DNA from: Spodoptera frugiperda
Taxonomy: Eukaryota > Arthropoda > Insecta > Lepidoptera > Noctuidae
DNA length: 64,000 bases
Reading direction: 5' to 3'
Assembly (NCBI RefSeq): GCF_023101765.2
Contig: NC_064242.1
Span: 8,048,327-8,112,326 of the forward strand
A model generated the notes under the pieces. It was not told the DNA's origin. It made no database searches and saw only the letters and a list, made by a program, of their open reading frames with translations. Position numbers and translations under genes: made by a program. Shown piece by piece: positions 61,662-64,000 of the stretch; positions within the stretch are counted from its first letter, which is position 1, and each line of letters starts with the position of its first letter.

Positions 61662-64000
61662 GTATGTAAACTAAATTTAATTAAATGTCATCGTTCATTT
61701 ATTGATGATGACGAATATATTCAGTTTCTAAGGTTTGTCGATTAGGTTTTAAGCTTTACAAAAAATGGTTTAAATATTTTACATTACTTTTTTATACACC
61801 TTTATTCAAAGTTGCCGTATTGCACACGAGTGCCGTAACGAGGAAACAATGGGAAAAAAACATTCGCTATCGATTGTAGCCAGCGGCTCACATACATATT
61901 GCGTTAGCGTCCGGATTTTCTGTTCCAAATAGAAAAATCAAATTCATGTGGCCTTAATACTAAGGAAGTGCCGTTTGCGAAAAAAAAAACAAAACGAGAT
62001 AATGGGCGTTATGAGAAAAATCCACATCGCCGTCGGCTTGGCTCCTTGTCATTTCTTTGTCGCTGAATGATTTGCAATTCTAACGCGTTAATTTTACTTT
62101 GACGAGGCGCAAAAATACGGTCGGGCCTGTGTTGACCCGGCGGTCTGTACTGCCTCCCCGCCTCACCACATCTCCCTCGGTCGCCCAGCCGGAGGCTCTT
62201 CCGCCACATTTGCATACAGGCGGAGTCTATCGTAGACGAGGCAGTTAGATGTTTAAGAGGCGGCGCTAGAATGTATCTAGCTATTTTGGAATCGTTTACG
62301 CTTCACAAAACCTTAACTGCTTTGTTCCTCTAGTGATCATAACTGCAACTATTGAGTTAGAGACGTTAGTTTCGATCTTAATATCTCCCAACAAAGTATT
62401 AGGTTTATCGGTTTTGTAATTTTGAGTTACTGAGCTGATATTATGCTTAGTGTACAACATGGTCCTCAAACATATCGTCGAAACCTCTTAAGTTGAAGAG
62501 ATTACGTATCCATGTAACGTTGGATTTGATATTTGAAGCACTTGTATTTTCTCTTCTCGTTGAGTATCGTTTATATTTACATAGTATTGTGAGTGATATT
62601 CGGTACAATATCGAGGGTCCCAAAGGCTCTAGTACCGAATTCGATCCTAAAAGCTTTGGTGTCGAGTACCATGTATGTATGTAAAGGAAAACTATGAGGT
62701 TGATGTAACATCACTAGTCTTAATATAAAACAAAGCCCCTTGTCGCATTTGTCTTTCTTGTCTCTCTAATCTTACCTTTCATAAAAGTTTTCTTTTTTCG
62801 TTTCACATAAATATTAAGCAATGTCTTTTATTTATTCATTCTATTTTTGCTCTGTTAAGTTTTTCTTTTTTTAGATGACACTCAACCTTGAGCTGGTGTC
62901 TTTTTATATTGTCATTGTGAATTATCAATTTTGGTTGTTCATAAAGACTTGTTTATTTTAGTTGAGATTAAAACAGATTGAATTTAGAATGTTGATCTCC
63001 TCTGACTCGAGCTCCTTCTTTAAACTTGCATTGATTTCTTAAGCGAACTGATTCAGAAAACAATCCTTTTACCTGAAGAATCAATTGAAAGAACCTCTTC
63101 AAGGCAGGTCAAGCAGATACCACGTGTGTACGATATAAGGAAGTTTTTATTTAGCATTTTGCACTTTTGTTCGGTAAACCTAACCTTTTACAGTGATTGC
63201 TTTTGCCCTACTGCCCTACCTTCATTTAACTTGAATGTTATGTGGCACGCTGTTGAGATTTTATCGAATCATTTTTTAAATTGAGGAAACATATTGACAG
63301 TATGCGATGCTTGCTTTTATATTAAATTCCATTTTGGAGACTTTTATTAACATAAAAAATATGAGGCATAAAGGAAAAGTACTCACCATTATTACTCAGA
63401 GAAACAATTAAACTAGGTACTCTTTTATGTACACGGAAGGTGGTACACAATTAACAAACAATTAAAATAAAATTATAACGAAGTAATAAATCCACTCTAT
63501 ATGCAAACACGATAATAATAAACTGAACAATTATGATGTAAAACGAATTGGTTAGCTCGTAAACTGTACGAAGCAGGTGCTTCCTATATTGTTAGCTAAA
63601 TCAAGGGGAAGAGCTAGTTAGTAAAATTATTGATGTCATGAGCATTGGTAACAGTTAATTGATCCTGAAATAGCCAACGGTTATTCAGTTTAAACGTTTG
63701 ACCTAATTTATAATAACGCGTCTATTACAAAGTAATTAGAGTCTATTATAGTTGTTACTCAGTTTTAACGAATTTTGATACAGATATTATTTATTTATAT
63801 TGAAAGGTATTTTATCATCACAGATTTAAAACTTAGTGATATGCTAATTGAGAAGTCTAGTAGAAAATTGAAACGGGATGTTGAATTAAAGTAGATTTAC
63901 AGAGGTTTAAAACCTTTACTCCGTAATACTGAGTCTCCATACTGAGAAATTTATCTGTATACTCATTTTCTGATTCACCGAATTATCTATTTGACAAGCT
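61662..64000 (+). other. Intron downstream of the KDM1A exon
   Basis: It starts with the donor GTATGT. The following KDM1A exon, which should begin with the conserved DAVLCTLPLGVL segment, is not seen before the window ends, so the intron exceeds 2.3 kb. A CpG-rich patch at 62,030-62,280 (GACCCGGCGGTCTGTACTGC, CGGAGGCTCTTCCGCC, AGGCGGCGCTAG) stands out and may be an intronic regulatory element. The remainder is AT-rich without recognised repeats. Confidence 0.65.

Overview
The window looks like lepidopteran (moth or butterfly) nuclear DNA, almost all of it non-coding. Evidence for the lineage: an AT-rich background with scattered CpG-rich patches; a tRNA-derived SINE at 46.3 kb and another short interspersed repeat at 59.8 kb, both of types common in Lepidoptera; 3' ends of RTE-like LINEs carrying the block CTTCCGCCCGCGACTTCGTC; and one spliced exon of the histone demethylase LSD1/KDM1A (Su(var)3-3) at 61,509-61,661 on the + strand. 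No bacterial, organellar or viral genes were recognised. None of the other open reading frames above 60 codons resembles a protein family I know.

Layout. 1-9,833 is unique non-coding DNA with a CpG-rich patch near 1.5-1.8 kb and a transposon-derived stretch (2.37-3.25 kb) that ends in a long foldback. 9,834-35,488 is the main feature: a direct tandem duplication of a ~12.8-kb non-coding unit (copy 1 9,834-22,727; copy 2 22,731-35,488) with a 3-bp filler between copies. The copies are a sharp mosaic. Blocks of about 0.3-2.5 kb are 99-100% identical by eye, and between them lie segments with roughly 5-15% mismatches plus indels. I recognised no transposon inside the 25.6 kb. 35,489-35,670 is a GC-rich unique block against the right breakpoint, followed by three consecutive RTE-like tails with CAGA-type microsatellites (35.9-37.4 kb). 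37.4-46.2 kb is unique non-coding DNA with several CpG-rich patches. 46.3-48.4 kb holds a SINE and then a 1.25-kb region in which GGTAAAGTTGCCA recurs on both strands. 48.4-61.5 kb is mostly featureless AT-rich DNA with SINE and LINE remnants. The KDM1A exon and its flanking introns close the window.

How it may fit together (inference). The pattern in the duplicated unit, with long intervals nearly unchanged beside intervals that have drifted and little transposon invasion, is what a duplicated cis-regulatory domain under strong constraint would give. Patchy gene conversion, or two haplotypes assembled end to end, could look similar. The target gene cannot be named from this window. KDM1A is the only gene seen, and its upstream exons were not found, so some or all of the upstream DNA may be KDM1A intron.
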